64,000 nucleotides of DNA from Neptunicella plasticusilytica (GCF_047922965.1 NZ_CP150481.1:2852001-2916000), one strand, 5' to 3'. Numbered from the stretch's first letter, positions 17,235 to 27,502 are shown. The notes: a model not told the origin generated them from the letters alone. A program made the numbers and translations.

Positions 17235-19334
17235 TTATTCCTGTTCTAAAGAAAGTAAATAATCGTATATTTCCTGCTGGGAGCGCAGTTTTTTGCGATT
17301 ACCACGACGCACGTAACGATTGGTTTGGTCTTTATCAATCACCCGCGCCTTGAGCGTATCCTGAAACTGGATCTCCAACATTTTGAGGATACGTTGTTTG
17401 AGCTTGTCATCATAGACCGGACAGGCAACCTCGACACGATTATCCATATTGCGCGTCATCCAGTCTGCCGACGAAATAAACACTTTGTTATCACCGCCGT
17501 TTTCAAATACCTGTACGCGCGGATGTTCCAGAAAACGATCAACAATACTGATAATAAAAATATTGTCACTCAGCCCCTTCACACCCGGCAGCAATGAACA
17601 CATACCACGCACAATCGCACGTACTTTTACCCCGGCCTGGCTGGCTTTATACAATTCATCAATAAGTTGTTGATCGACCAGATTGTTGAGCTTCAAGGTA
17701 ATACGGGCAAATTTGCCTTCCCGGCTGTTCTGAATCTCGTCACGGATAAGTGACAGTATTTTTGCGCGGCTGTTAAGTGGCGACACCTGCAAATGCTGAA
17801 ATTTATGCCGACGATAAGGTGCCTGGATAATATCAAACACATTCACCGCCTCCTGGGTTAGTTCCGGATTACGGGTAAACAGGCTGTAATCAGTATAAAT
17901 TTTGGCAGTTTTCTCGTTAAAGTTACCGGTGCCGAAGTGAGCATACTGGACTAGCTCCCCTTTTTCCTCACGGGTAACCACACATAATTTACAATGCACT
18001 TTTAAAGTTGGAATACCCAACACTACACGAATACCGGCATCAGTCATGGTTTTTGACCACTCGATGTTGGCTTGTTCGTCAAAGCGCGCACGTAATTCAA
18101 CGATCACTGTAACAGTTTTGCCGTTGTCCACCGCATCGATAAGCGAATCGATAATCCGTGATTTATTCGCCACCCGGTAGATATTCAGACGGATGTGCCG
18201 CACGTTGGGGTCAAAAGACGCCTGACGGACAAATTCGGTAAAATGTAAAAAACGGTGATAAGGATAATAGAGTAAAATGTCGCCGTGACTGATGGCGTCA
18301 AAGACGGTATCAAACCGATTAAAGTCGTTGGTACTGATGGCTGGCATCTTAGGATTAGTCAGATAGGAGCGTCCGGTGTTAGGAAAACCGATAAAATCCT
18401 TGAAATTACGGTATGGGCCGCCGCCAATTAATCCTTCATTCGAGCCGATGCTTAAACATTTTTTCAGGTAAGTCAGCATATCCAGCGGCATGCTGTTGTC
18501 GTAATTCACCCGCACCGGTTCGGCACTCAGACGCTGCTTCATGCTATCGGACATTTTATCCACAAAACTTTCATCAATTTCATCATTGATAGAATATTCA
18601 GCGTCGCGGGTCATCTTGAACGAATAAGCCTGCAGGGAATCGAACGGTACAAAACCGCGCAGAACGTCTTCCAGACATAGCTTGATAATATCATCCAGCA
18701 GAATAATGTGTTTTTTCTTTTTACTGTCCTGGGGCGGGATCACTATAAAACGAGAAATAGCCTGGGTGGGTACTTCAACAGTGGCGTATTTGGTTGCCCT
18801 GTTTTTACGATGAATAGCCACAAACAAATAGGTACTGGAACCATTGAGACGTTTGACCAAATTAACCTTGCGGTGAATAAGTACCGGCGATATATGACGT
18901 AAAACTTTATTCTTAAAGTAATTTTTAAGCCATTCCTGCTGGTAGTCATTCACATCGTTATGATTGACCATAATAATGTTATAGCGTTTGAGTTTGGCAA
19001 TCACATCTTTGTAAATATGATCAAACTCTTCGGTTAACTTGACTACCTTCTGTTGGATTTGCTGCATTAACTGTTTGGTTTGCTGCGCCGCCTGATGATC
19101 GCCATTATTCGACTGGATCAACAAATGACGTTTCACCTCGGCAAACCTGACCCGGTAGAACTCGTCCAGGTTACTGGAATAAATACCCAAAAAACGAATC
19201 CGCTCAATAATCGGATTATTAATATCGCTGGCTTCTTGCAGCACCCGCTGGTTAAACGCCAGCCAACTTAATTCAAGCGGGAAATAAGGTGATGCATGCA
19301 GAGTCGGTATTTGCTGATTCATAAAGTCGGCCAC
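17235..19334 (-). CDS. ppk1: Polyphosphate kinase 1
   Basis: 699 residues, normal for PPK1, which polymerises the gamma-phosphate of ATP into polyphosphate. The phospholipase-D-like catalytic halves are visible: KVHCKLCVVTR, the HFGTGNFNEKTAKIYTDYSLFT block and DWMTRNMDNRVEVACPV. The N-terminal helical domain (SWLAFNQRVLQEA) is intact. It is the first gene of the ppk-ppx operon. The upstream 243 bases, shared with a divergent GH43 gene, carry repeated TGTCA elements on the coding strand that resemble a Pho box. Confidence 0.96.
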   Translation of the reverse strand: MADFMNQQIPTLHASPYFPLELSWLAFNQRVLQEASDINNPIIERIRFLGIYSSNLDEFYRVRFAEVKRHLLIQSNNGDHQAAQQTKQLMQQIQQKVVKLTEEFDHIYKDVIAKLKRYNIIMVNHNDVNDYQQEWLKNYFKNKVLRHISPVLIHRKVNLVKRLNGSSTYLFVAIHRKNRATKYATVEVPTQAISRFIVIPPQDSKKKKHIILLDDIIKLCLEDVLRGFVPFDSLQAYSFKMTRDAEYSINDEIDESFVDKMSDSMKQRLSAEPVRVNYDNSMPLDMLTYLKKCLSIGSNEGLIGGGPYRNFKDFIGFPNTGRSYLTNPKMPAISTNDFNRFDTVFDAISHGDILLYYPYHRFLHFTEFVRQASFDPNVRHIRLNIYRVANKSRIIDSLIDAVDNGKTVTVIVELRARFDEQANIEWSKTMTDAGIRVVLGIPTLKVHCKLCVVTREEKGELVQYAHFGTGNFNEKTAKIYTDYSLFTRNPELTQEAVNVFDIIQAPYRRHKFQHLQVSPLNSRAKILSLIRDEIQNSREGKFARITLKLNNLVDQQLIDELYKASQAGVKVRAIVRGMCSLLPGVKGLSDNIFIISIVDRFLEHPRVQVFENGGDNKVFISSADWMTRNMDNRVEVACPVYDDKLKQRILKMLEIQFQDTLKARVIDKDQTNRYVRRGNRKKLRSQQEIYDYLLSLEQE

Positions 19335-19376
19335 TTGTAATACAACGAAAAACAGCTGCTATCCTGACAATAATCT

Positions 19377-19401
19377 ATGTCTTTTTTATGACAGGTGACA
19401 G
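19377..19401 (-). promoter_or_regulatory. Possible Pho box upstream of ppk
   Basis: On the minus strand CTGTCAT is followed after four A/T bases by AAGACAT, the 11-base period of PhoB repeats. Another CTGTCAC abuts it upstream, and a TTGTCAT lies at 19417-19423. The second repeat is a poor match, so this is suggestive only. It fits known phosphate control of ppk in other bacteria. Confidence 0.35.
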
Positions 19402-19577
19402 AATTATTGCAATTAAATGACAATATGTAAGTAACGGCGTGATTGCAAAAACTAACTCCCTGCAACAACAGCCGTTATTCCCCACAAAGTTTATATATGA
19501 AACAAACCCGGCCCGCTTAATATCGGCAAACAGGTTACATTTAGAGGCTGGTTTTACTCAAGAAATCAAGAGGAACA

Positions 19578-21281
19578 ATGCAAAATTATCCTATCTGTGC
19601 GATCTGGCTATTGCTGTTACTCAGTGCTTGCCAACCGACTGCCCGTACCATTGCGACTGACACAATGCCGCAAACTGACGGAACAGACTTGCTGTGGCGT
19701 AGTGATTTAGCCAATAACCTGTATCGTAATCCAATCTTGCATATCGATTATTCCGACCCCGATGTGGTTGCTGTCGGCGGCGACTACTATATGACGGCAT
19801 CCAGTTTTAACGCGGCACCCGGCTTACCTGTTTTGCATTCAACCGATCTGGTTAACTGGCGATTAATTAACTATGCATTCCCCCGTCAGGTACCTATTGA
19901 TGTGTTTGACATTCCCCAGCACGGTAATGGTGTATGGGCTCCCAATATACGGTATCACCAGGGCAAGTACTGGATCTTCTACCCCGATCCGGACTTTGGT
20001 ATTTATGTTACCACCGCCACCGATCCTGCCGGAAAGTGGTCCACACCCAAATTGATTTTGGCCGGTAAAGGCATTATTGATCCCACTCCGCTATGGGATG
20101 ACGACGGACAAGCCTGGTTGTTGCACGGCTGGGCCAAAAGCCGCGCCGGCTTTAATAATGTTCTTAGTCTACATAAAATGGACTGGGACGCGTCCCAAGT
20201 CGCAACAGACTACATCCATATTGTCGATGGCAATAAACTCGATGGCTATCGCACTCTGGAAGGCCCCAAATTCTACAAACGCAATGGTTACTATTATATT
20301 TTTGCCCCGGCAGGAGGGGTGGAACAAGGCTGGCAATCGGTTTTTCGAGCCAAAAATATTCAAGGTCCTTACCAGGCTAAAGTGGTAATGGAACAGGGTC
20401 CAACCTTGATCAATGGTCCGCATCAGGGCGCCTGGGTACATACTCCATATGATCAGGACTGGTTTGTGCATTTTCAGTCCCGCAAGGCCTACGGACGTAT
20501 TGTGCATCTACAACCCATGCATTGGCAGAATGACTGGCCGATAATTGGCATTGATCCCGATGGCGATGGTATTGGACAACCGGTTTATCACTATACCAAA
20601 CCGCTAACCCAACAGCCCGGCCCGGTATTACCCCAACCCACAACTGATGAATTCAACCAGTCTCAACTTGGCCTGCAATGGCAATGGAACGCCAATCCCC
20701 GTCCTGAGTGGTTTGAAATGCGACCGCAAACCGGTGTTTTGAGGCTGTTTAGCCAAACCAAAGTCAACAAAACCGGTGACAATTTATGGATGACTCCATC
20801 GCTGTTGTTGCAAAAATTTCCGGCTGTGACGTTTGAAATCAGAACCCGGCTGGATATCAGTCAACTTACCCGGTCACAAGCCGGACTCATTATCTTTGGC
20901 GAAACCTATGCCTGGATTGGGATTAATGCCACTGCGCGCGGGCGTGAGCTGGTATATGTGCAATGCAACAACGCCAGAACAGGTTGTGATGAATCTGTTC
21001 ATCCTGTGCAACGGTTAGACAGTGCGCAAATTGAGCTGCGTGTTGTAATACAACCTGGTGCCACAGCCATATTCAGCTATAGAACGTCTGAACAACAGCG
21101 TTTTCGTGTTGTCGGTGAGCAGTTTCAGGCCACCCGTGGACGCTGGGTAGGAGCCAAAATCGGTTTATTCAACGTAACCGAACAAGCAGACCACAACCAA
21201 TGGCTGGATGTGGACTACCTGCGTTTTGCTCCGATTGGCCCGGATTATACCAATCCGCACAACCCGCCGTTCAGACCTTAA
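19578..21281 (+). CDS. GH43 family glycoside hydrolase, lipoprotein
   Basis: 567 residues with a lipoprotein signal peptide ending in LLSAC, so it is probably membrane-anchored facing the periplasm or surface. The five-bladed propeller of GH43 is evident: catalytic base in YSDPDVV, pKa-modulating Asp in IDPTPLWDDDG, and acid Glu in TLEGPKF. A C-terminal beta-sandwich of about 200 residues starts near TTDEFNQ, as in xylosidase/arabinofuranosidase members. The likely role is trimming xylan or arabinan side chains. The RBS AAGAGGAA supports the start. It converges on the chemoreceptor gene with an 11-base overlap of the coding ends. Confidence 0.92.
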   Translation: MQNYPICAIWLLLLLSACQPTARTIATDTMPQTDGTDLLWRSDLANNLYRNPILHIDYSDPDVVAVGGDYYMTASSFNAAPGLPVLHSTDLVNWRLINYAFPRQVPIDVFDIPQHGNGVWAPNIRYHQGKYWIFYPDPDFGIYVTTATDPAGKWSTPKLILAGKGIIDPTPLWDDDGQAWLLHGWAKSRAGFNNVLSLHKMDWDASQVATDYIHIVDGNKLDGYRTLEGPKFYKRNGYYYIFAPAGGVEQGWQSVFRAKNIQGPYQAKVVMEQGPTLINGPHQGAWVHTPYDQDWFVHFQSRKAYGRIVHLQPMHWQNDWPIIGIDPDGDGIGQPVYHYTKPLTQQPGPVLPQPTTDEFNQSQLGLQWQWNANPRPEWFEMRPQTGVLRLFSQTKVNKTGDNLWMTPSLLLQKFPAVTFEIRTRLDISQLTRSQAGLIIFGETYAWIGINATARGRELVYVQCNNARTGCDESVHPVQRLDSAQIELRVVIQPGATAIFSYRTSEQQRFRVVGEQFQATRGRWVGAKIGLFNVTEQADHNQWLDVDYLRFAPIGPDYTNPHNPPFRP

Positions 21282-23214
21282 ATTGACTGACAATGTCACG
21301 CATATGATCGGCGCGCTTTTTCAGCTGTTTGATTTCCAGTTGTTCGTTCTCGGCATTGTCATGAATACTGGCGGCGGTATCGGCAATAATCTGAGCCGAC
21401 TCATTAATATGTTCCACTACCGAGGATTGTTCCTCGGTAGCAGAGGCAACCTGATGATTTCCTTCACTGATGCTATCAAATTTTGATTTAATCGAGGCCA
21501 GTGAGTTAGTCGCATCCTGTGCCCGTTTGGCTAAATCAATACTACTCTGGGTTCCTTGCTTTATGGCTTCCAGTGATTGGGTCGCAGCAGTTTGCAACTG
21601 TTCGATTTGATGACGAATTTCTGTGGTCGAGTCCTGTGTTCGGCTGGCAAGAGTACGAACTTCATCGGCTACCACGGCAAAACCGCGCCCCTGTTCTCCG
21701 GCCCTGGCCGCTTCAATCGCAGCATTCAATGCCAACAGATTAGTTTGCTCGGAAATACTGCTAATGGCTTCAACCACCGAATTAATTGATTCGGCCTGAC
21801 TGGCCAAATTGGCGATCGAGGTTTCGGTTTGCCCCATCGATTCCGCCAGTTGATTCATGGTATTGGACACCTGCTCGATGACCGCATTGGTTTCATGCGT
21901 ATCTGCCACTGCAGATTCGGTATCGGTAGCGGTTTTATGCGCCACGGATGACACCTCGGCAATGGTATGGCCCATTTCATTCATGGCGGTGGCCACCTGC
22001 TCGGTTTGTCCCTTTTGTTCTTCGGCATATTGAACTGATTGACTGGAAAAATGATTCAGTTTTTCCACTCCCTGATTAATCGCATTTTCGGCTGTTTTGA
22101 TTTCTACTACCAAACTGGCAAAGCGCTGCATAATGGCATTAAAACCGGTAGCCAGGTGTCCCACTTCATTATCAAAGGAATCATCCAGCCGTTTGGTTAG
22201 ATCACCGCCGTCACCGGACATGGTTAACAGCTTGTCACCCACTTCCTGCACCGAACCGCTCACCTGGCGTGCCACCACAAAAGACAAGGCAATAAATCCG
22301 ATGGCAATGAGTATACTGACGCCAACGGACAACCACACGACTGCATTCACTTTGTCGTCTATCTCGGATTTGGGCAAAATAGTCACCAGTTTCCAGCCAA
22401 TTTCGGATAAGTCAGTCACTGCCAGATAGACATCTTGCCCGTTAATATCACGTTCTAGCAGATTGAAATCACCACTGGCATTGCTGATTTGCCCGGCAAC
22501 ATTGCTGTAGGTATCAATTTGACTCAACTTTCTGTCCACTAACTGGCTGTCGCGATGAGCGGTTATAACACCCTCACTATTGACCAGAAACATATAACCC
22601 TCTTCACCAACCCGGGTTTGCTTGACCAGATTAGTGATTTCTGACACGTCATAACCTAATCCTGCCACACCAAGTACCTTACCGGACTGAGTTTTGGCTA
22701 ATACATTAACAAACAAAGTCAGCTTGTTATTTTTTTCATCCACGTCGATGGCCAACCCCAAATCTTCGCGTTTACGCAATACATCAAAAAACCAGCTATC
22801 CCGCTCAACCGACTGGGAAACGGTTTTAAACAGTCCGTCATTGGTGTAATAGTTGTTGCTTTGCGCCGATACCCAGAAAACCTGCAGCGCACCATTTTCA
22901 TCAATAAAGCGATCAAAATAACGTTTTATGTCATCCAGTTGTTGGGTGTTTTCACCAGATTCAACCCATTGCTGCACCAGGTTGTTCTGGGCAATGCTCT
23001 GAGACAGGGTAATTGGTACTTGCAGTTCTGCCCGGATCCGTTCTTTCGCCCGGTTGAGAATATTGGGTAGATGCTCTTTCTCAGTCACATCATAAAACAT
23101 CGATGAAAACTGGGTAATATTGATTAACGAAGCGAATAAGGTAGTAAAAAACAATGCCAGCGCCATAGCGCCGGCAACCGCGGTTCTGATCTGAAGTCTG
23201 CGTAAATTAAACAT
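21271..23214 (-). CDS. Methyl-accepting chemotaxis protein with dCache-like sensor
   Basis: 647 residues. The first membrane segment (about 11-33) precedes a periplasmic sensor of about 250 residues with Cache-type motifs (WFFDVLRKREDLGLAIDVDEKNN, then GVAGLGYDVSEI). A second membrane segment follows (about 290-315), then HAMP and the cytoplasmic signalling hairpin. The hairpin tip sequence SISEQTNLLALNAAIEAARAGEQGRGFAVVADEVRTLA is the family hallmark. There is no C-terminal CheR-binding pentapeptide. The ligand is unknown; the convergent GH43 neighbour makes a plant-polysaccharide-derived sugar one idea, but nothing proves it. Confidence 0.95.
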   Translation of the reverse strand: MFNLRRLQIRTAVAGAMALALFFTTLFASLINITQFSSMFYDVTEKEHLPNILNRAKERIRAELQVPITLSQSIAQNNLVQQWVESGENTQQLDDIKRYFDRFIDENGALQVFWVSAQSNNYYTNDGLFKTVSQSVERDSWFFDVLRKREDLGLAIDVDEKNNKLTLFVNVLAKTQSGKVLGVAGLGYDVSEITNLVKQTRVGEEGYMFLVNSEGVITAHRDSQLVDRKLSQIDTYSNVAGQISNASGDFNLLERDINGQDVYLAVTDLSEIGWKLVTILPKSEIDDKVNAVVWLSVGVSILIAIGFIALSFVVARQVSGSVQEVGDKLLTMSGDGGDLTKRLDDSFDNEVGHLATGFNAIMQRFASLVVEIKTAENAINQGVEKLNHFSSQSVQYAEEQKGQTEQVATAMNEMGHTIAEVSSVAHKTATDTESAVADTHETNAVIEQVSNTMNQLAESMGQTETSIANLASQAESINSVVEAISSISEQTNLLALNAAIEAARAGEQGRGFAVVADEVRTLASRTQDSTTEIRHQIEQLQTAATQSLEAIKQGTQSSIDLAKRAQDATNSLASIKSKFDSISEGNHQVASATEEQSSVVEHINESAQIIADTAASIHDNAENEQLEIKQLKKRADHMRDIVSQFKV

Positions 23215-23298
23215 TGTGGCGTATGTTCCTGAAAAGTAGACATTTTAAGCTTACTACTTATCGTCACAATAAGTTAATTGCTGAAGGAAAAGCGGTGA

Positions 23299-24294
23299 TT
23301 ACTCTGTTGGTGGCACATTGAGTTGCTGACGCAGACGGTACTCCTTTACCCCCATTCCCATCCAGCGTTTAAACGCTTTGGCAAAAGCACTATCGTCGGA
23401 ATAGCCCAGAAAACAGGCGATATTAGCCTGGGTATGACGGTTATCTGCCAACATATCAATCGCCAGTTCTTTTCGGATTTGCTCGGCCAACATTTTAAAA
23501 GATGTTTGCTGTTCAGCCAGCTTGCGATTCAGATGACGCTCACTGATTGCCAACATGGAAGCCAGCTGAGTACGATTTAAACTCGGTTGTCGGCTCAGCA
23601 ACGCAGTAACTTTATCCAGAATAGATTGCGGTTGCAGCTGTTTAAGTTGCTGCTGGGCCAGTCGGTGCATTTGTTCACGCACGGCTTCACTGCCGCTGGC
23701 CAGTGGTAGATACCAGTTTTGCCCGGACAGATGCACGTAATTGGCTGGCTGGTTAAATAGTATAAGTTCAGTGCCAAACACCTGACGATAGGCCTTTATA
23801 TCACCACAAAGTTGGTGTTCAAAGCCAACTTCAAGCGGGATTAGCCTTTCCCCTACCAGCCAACGGGCTCCTACTACGACACTGGACAAGATTGCTTCAA
23901 TTCTGATCTGCCGTGCTACCTGAAACTGTGCCTGATAACTAAGCCGCCGGATTTGCTGCCGGGATGAATAACTGAATTTGCCACCCTCGCCAATCAATGC
24001 GGAATAACTCACTAACCCCTCTACCGCACTGGCCAAATCCGGACTGCTCAACAACAAGAAACCAACCATATCATAATGTGCGGGTTGCAATGCCGCGCCG
24101 ATAGCTAATCCGATAGCCGGGTTAGTACTCTGGTTTTGTACTTCTTGCCACAGCATATCTTGCACTGACATCGGCAGACGCTGTTCAGGGGACAAGCTGG
24201 CGACACTATCGACAACAGATTGAGGTAATGTCACCCCTAACCCGGGCAATAGGCCGAGCAAGGCTTTAGTAAAACTGGGCGTTACACTTGTCAT
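23299..24294 (-). CDS. AraC family transcriptional regulator
   Basis: 331 residues: an N-terminal ligand-binding region of the arabinose-binding-like type seen in OruR/ArgR-like AraC members (about 1-200) and a C-terminal double helix-turn-helix. The HTH is visible from the first helix region (RTQLASMLAISERHLNRKLAEQ) to the second (IACFLGYSDDSAFAKAFKRWMGMGVKEYR). It is divergent from the five-gene monooxygenase operon, with about 100 bases between starts. It is therefore probably the local activator responding to a substrate of that operon. Confidence 0.93.
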   Translation of the reverse strand: MTSVTPSFTKALLGLLPGLGVTLPQSVVDSVASLSPEQRLPMSVQDMLWQEVQNQSTNPAIGLAIGAALQPAHYDMVGFLLLSSPDLASAVEGLVSYSALIGEGGKFSYSSRQQIRRLSYQAQFQVARQIRIEAILSSVVVGARWLVGERLIPLEVGFEHQLCGDIKAYRQVFGTELILFNQPANYVHLSGQNWYLPLASGSEAVREQMHRLAQQQLKQLQPQSILDKVTALLSRQPSLNRTQLASMLAISERHLNRKLAEQQTSFKMLAEQIRKELAIDMLADNRHTQANIACFLGYSDDSAFAKAFKRWMGMGVKEYRLRQQLNVPPTE

Positions 24295-24395
24295 GTCCCA
24301 TATTAACTATTTTTTGTCCCATCAAGCTAGAGCTTGACTGAATTAAATTGGTTAACATAGCGTTAACAGTAATTGACAATAAGAGTAGGTTATTG

Positions 24396-25691
24396 ATGTT
24401 ACCTTATGCAGTAATAGGTTCTGGCCCGATGGGACTTTGCACCGTTCGCAGGCTAATAGAAGCCGGTTTGCCCGTAATAGGCTTCGAGATTCATTCTGAT
24501 GTAGGCGGATTATGGGATATCGATAGCCCGACCAGCACCATGTATGAATCCGCGCATTTAATCTCTTCCAAGCATATGACCGAATTTGCCGATTTTGCGA
24601 TGCGCGATGATGTTGCCACCTACCCTCGCCACGATCATCTACGGGCCTATTTTCAGGACTACGCCAAACATTTCAATTTATATCAGCACTACCGTTTTAA
24701 TTGCCGGGTAGAAAACCTGCAGCCCCAAGGTGACAGCTGGCTGGTCACCTATCGTCACAATGAGCAGAGCGAAACCATTGAATGTTCGGGTGTATTGTTG
24801 GCCAATGGCACATTGCATCATCCAAAACGAGCCGACTTTGCTGGCAAATTTGAAGGTGAGCGTTTGCATAGCAGTGAATATCGCCACGCGGATATTTTTG
24901 CCAATAAGCGGGTATTGCTGGTCGGTTGTGGCAACAGTGGTTGCGATATCGCGGTTGATGCGGTGCATCGCGCCAAATCGGTCGATATGGTGGTACGTCG
25001 CGGTTATTACTTTTTACCCAAGTTCGTCGCCGGTAAACCAACCGACACGCTGGGCGGTAAAATCAAATTACCCAATAAACTCAAACAAATTGTCGATGGT
25101 ACGCTGGTACGACTTATTTCCGGCAAACCCAGTGATTTCGGATTACCCGATCCGGACTATAAAATGTACGAATCCCATCCTGTGGTTAATTCGATGTTTT
25201 TGCATCATATCGGACACGGTGATATCAAGGTGCGTCCGGCTATCGACCAGCTCACTGCACAAGGAGCAATTTTTGCTGATGGCCAACAAGCCGAATACGA
25301 CTTAATTCTGGAAGCCACCGGCTACAAACTGCACTACCCTTTTATCGATCCTGAACATCTCAACTGGCAAGGCGATGCGCCGAGTTTATATCTGAATATG
25401 TTTACCCCCCAACACGATAATCTGTTTGTCATGGGTATGGTAGAAGCGTCTGGATTGGGCTGGCAAGGACGCGACGAACAGGCCAAGCTGGTGACCAGGT
25501 TTATTCTCGCCAGACAGCAGGACAAGACTGCCGCACAACAATTTATGCATCAGGTACGCCGTTTGGCCGACAAACGCATTGATGGCGGCATGAATTACCT
25601 CAAAGTCGAGCGAATGGCCTACTATGTGCACAAAGGCGATTATCTTGCTGCACTGGAACAGGCCAGTCAGGCGCTGGAAACGGGCCACTGA
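24396..25691 (+). CDS. Flavin-containing monooxygenase (FMO/Baeyer-Villiger type)
   Basis: About 431 residues. The FAD motif GSGPMG is at about 8-13, the NADPH motif GCGNSGCD in the middle, and between them an FMO-like fingerprint, FEGERLHSSEY. It should insert one oxygen atom into a ketone, amine or sulfur compound. I chose the ATG at 24396, preceded by an AGG at RBS distance and directly followed by the Rossmann strand (LPYAVIG). The upstream extension has no domain. First gene of the operon; the next gene starts one base after its stop. The substrate is unknown. Confidence 0.9.
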   Translation: MLPYAVIGSGPMGLCTVRRLIEAGLPVIGFEIHSDVGGLWDIDSPTSTMYESAHLISSKHMTEFADFAMRDDVATYPRHDHLRAYFQDYAKHFNLYQHYRFNCRVENLQPQGDSWLVTYRHNEQSETIECSGVLLANGTLHHPKRADFAGKFEGERLHSSEYRHADIFANKRVLLVGCGNSGCDIAVDAVHRAKSVDMVVRRGYYFLPKFVAGKPTDTLGGKIKLPNKLKQIVDGTLVRLISGKPSDFGLPDPDYKMYESHPVVNSMFLHHIGHGDIKVRPAIDQLTAQGAIFADGQQAEYDLILEATGYKLHYPFIDPEHLNWQGDAPSLYLNMFTPQHDNLFVMGMVEASGLGWQGRDEQAKLVTRFILARQQDKTAAQQFMHQVRRLADKRIDGGMNYLKVERMAYYVHKGDYLAALEQASQALETGH

Positions 25692-25692
25692 T

Positions 25693-26571
25693 ATGTCGGA
25701 TTCCAGCCTGCTGGCACTCAACCTGATCCTGGCGCTGATGATGTTTGGTATCGCGCTGAGTCTTAAAGTCGAGGACTTCAAACGGGTATTCAACCAGCCC
25801 AAGGCGCCACTAACCGCCATCGTCGCCCAGTTTCTGTTGCTACCAGCGATTAGCTGGTTATTAACCATGCTGCTCCCTTTGCCGGCGGAAGTGGCGTTGG
25901 GAGTCATTCTGGTAGGAAGCTGCCCGGGCGGTAGTTTTTCCAATATTATGACGTTTCTAAGTAAGGGCAATACTGCGTTATCAGTCAGTATTACCGCACT
26001 TTCCAGTCTGGCTGCTGCAGTCGCCACGCCGTTTAATTTTGTGCTGTATAGCAGCCTCAATCCCGACACTGCATCCTTGCTCAGAAGCATTCACATTCCG
26101 GTGGAGAACGTATTGGTTCTGGTGTTGCTGGTATTGGCCCTGCCATTGTTGCTGGGCTTGATTACCGCCTACTATGCGCCGCGTTTTGCCGAGCGCTCCC
26201 AACAGGCTTTCAAAATTATTTCATTACTCACTCTGTTCGGATTTGTGGGGGCGGCATTGAGTCAAAACTGGCAGAAATTTAGCGCCGGAGCCAATATCTT
26301 TATGGCAATAGTGGTTTTACATAATGCCATTGCGCTGGGTATTGGTCGCATCACCTCGGGTCTGATGAAACTGAATAGCGCCGATACCCGTGCCGTTACC
26401 CTTGAGCTGGGCATTCAGAACTCCGGTTTGGGGCTGGGGATTATTTTTACTTTCTTTGATCAACTGGGCGGTATGGCAATTATCGCTGCCTCCTGGGGGA
26501 TCTGGCACCTCATTAGTGGCTTGAGCCTCACGCTATACTGGAGCCGTCGTGATATCAAACAGGGAGCATAA
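25693..26571 (+). CDS. Bile acid:sodium symporter (BASS/SBF) family transporter
   Basis: 292 residues, almost wholly hydrophobic, with the ten-helix layout of the BASS family. The family signature LVGSCPGGSFSNIMTFLSKGNTALSVSIT and the C-terminal ELGIQNSGLGLGI crossover motif are present. It probably imports an organic anion with sodium at the inner membrane. The start at 25693 follows the monooxygenase stop closely. The longer frame reading back into the monooxygenase gene is ignored. Its presence suggests that the operon substrate or product is a carboxylated, possibly terpenoid or steroid-like, molecule (inference). Confidence 0.92.
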   Translation: MSDSSLLALNLILALMMFGIALSLKVEDFKRVFNQPKAPLTAIVAQFLLLPAISWLLTMLLPLPAEVALGVILVGSCPGGSFSNIMTFLSKGNTALSVSITALSSLAAAVATPFNFVLYSSLNPDTASLLRSIHIPVENVLVLVLLVLALPLLLGLITAYYAPRFAERSQQAFKIISLLTLFGFVGAALSQNWQKFSAGANIFMAIVVLHNAIALGIGRITSGLMKLNSADTRAVTLELGIQNSGLGLGIIFTFFDQLGGMAIIAASWGIWHLISGLSLTLYWSRRDIKQGA

Positions 26572-26572
26572 T

Positions 26573-27502
26573 ATGTCGATGAAAATACTGATCACCGGAA
26601 GCGAAGGCTATCTGGGACAAAAGCTAACACTTTTGTTGCACGACTTTGCCGAGGTTTACGGTATCGATATTATTGACAAGAATATCAGCCATTATCACTA
26701 CCAGAGGATGGATATACGCGCCCCACAATTGTCCGAATTTATCCGTCAGTCACAAATAACCCATGTTATTCATCTGGCTTCCATCGTACAACCTTCTGAT
26801 GATAAACATCGGGACTTCGATATTGATGTTAATGGCACCCGCAACCTACTCGATGCCTGTGCCGAAAATGACGTCCGCCATATCACTGTTACCAGCAGCG
26901 GTGCGGCCTACGGTTACCATGCGGACAATCCAGAATGGTTAAGGGAAACAGATAAAATTCGTGGCAACAAAAGCTTTCCCTACAGCTATCACAAGCGTCT
27001 GGTGGAAGAAATGCTGGCCGAGTTTGCCCAGTCGCATCCAGAGATCAGTCAGCTTATCCTGCGCCCCGGTACAATTTTGGGTAAACATACCAACAACCTG
27101 ATCACCAGCTTGTTCCGACAAAATCGCTTGTTGGCCATTCGCGGTTCAAAGTCGCCTTTTGTGTTTATCTGGGACGAGGATGTGGTCGAAATCATTAAAC
27201 GTGGCACGCTATCCAGTAAAACCGGTATTTATAATCTGGCCGGCGATGGCGCAATGAGTATTCAGGAAATAGCCCGCACTCTGGGTAAACCTAATCTGAC
27301 CCTACCGGCCGGATTGGTCAAAACCGCTTTATTGCTGGGTAGTCTGCTAAAGCTAACTCGCTACGGCCCCGATCAAGTCGATTTTTTGCGCTACCGTCCG
27401 GTACTGGATAACGCTGCGTTAAAAAATGAATTCAGTTTTACTCCTAATATGACCTCCCGGGAAGTGTTTGAATTTTTTGCCCGTCATCAAGGGCTAATTT
27501 AA
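26573..27502 (+). CDS. NAD-dependent epimerase/dehydratase family protein
   Basis: 309 residues, extended SDR fold. The nucleotide-binding GSEGYLG is at about 9-15, and the catalytic Tyr-Lys pair is in YSYHK with the upstream TSSGAAYG serine motif. Such proteins act on nucleotide sugars or, as 3-beta-hydroxysteroid-dehydrogenase-like members, on hydroxy groups of small lipophilic substrates. The second type fits the monooxygenase neighbour better. RBS GGGAG precedes the ATG at 26573. Its stop overlaps the next start (TAATG). Confidence 0.88.
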   Translation: MSMKILITGSEGYLGQKLTLLLHDFAEVYGIDIIDKNISHYHYQRMDIRAPQLSEFIRQSQITHVIHLASIVQPSDDKHRDFDIDVNGTRNLLDACAENDVRHITVTSSGAAYGYHADNPEWLRETDKIRGNKSFPYSYHKRLVEEMLAEFAQSHPEISQLILRPGTILGKHTNNLITSLFRQNRLLAIRGSKSPFVFIWDEDVVEIIKRGTLSSKTGIYNLAGDGAMSIQEIARTLGKPNLTLPAGLVKTALLLGSLLKLTRYGPDQVDFLRYRPVLDNAALKNEFSFTPNMTSREVFEFFARHQGLI

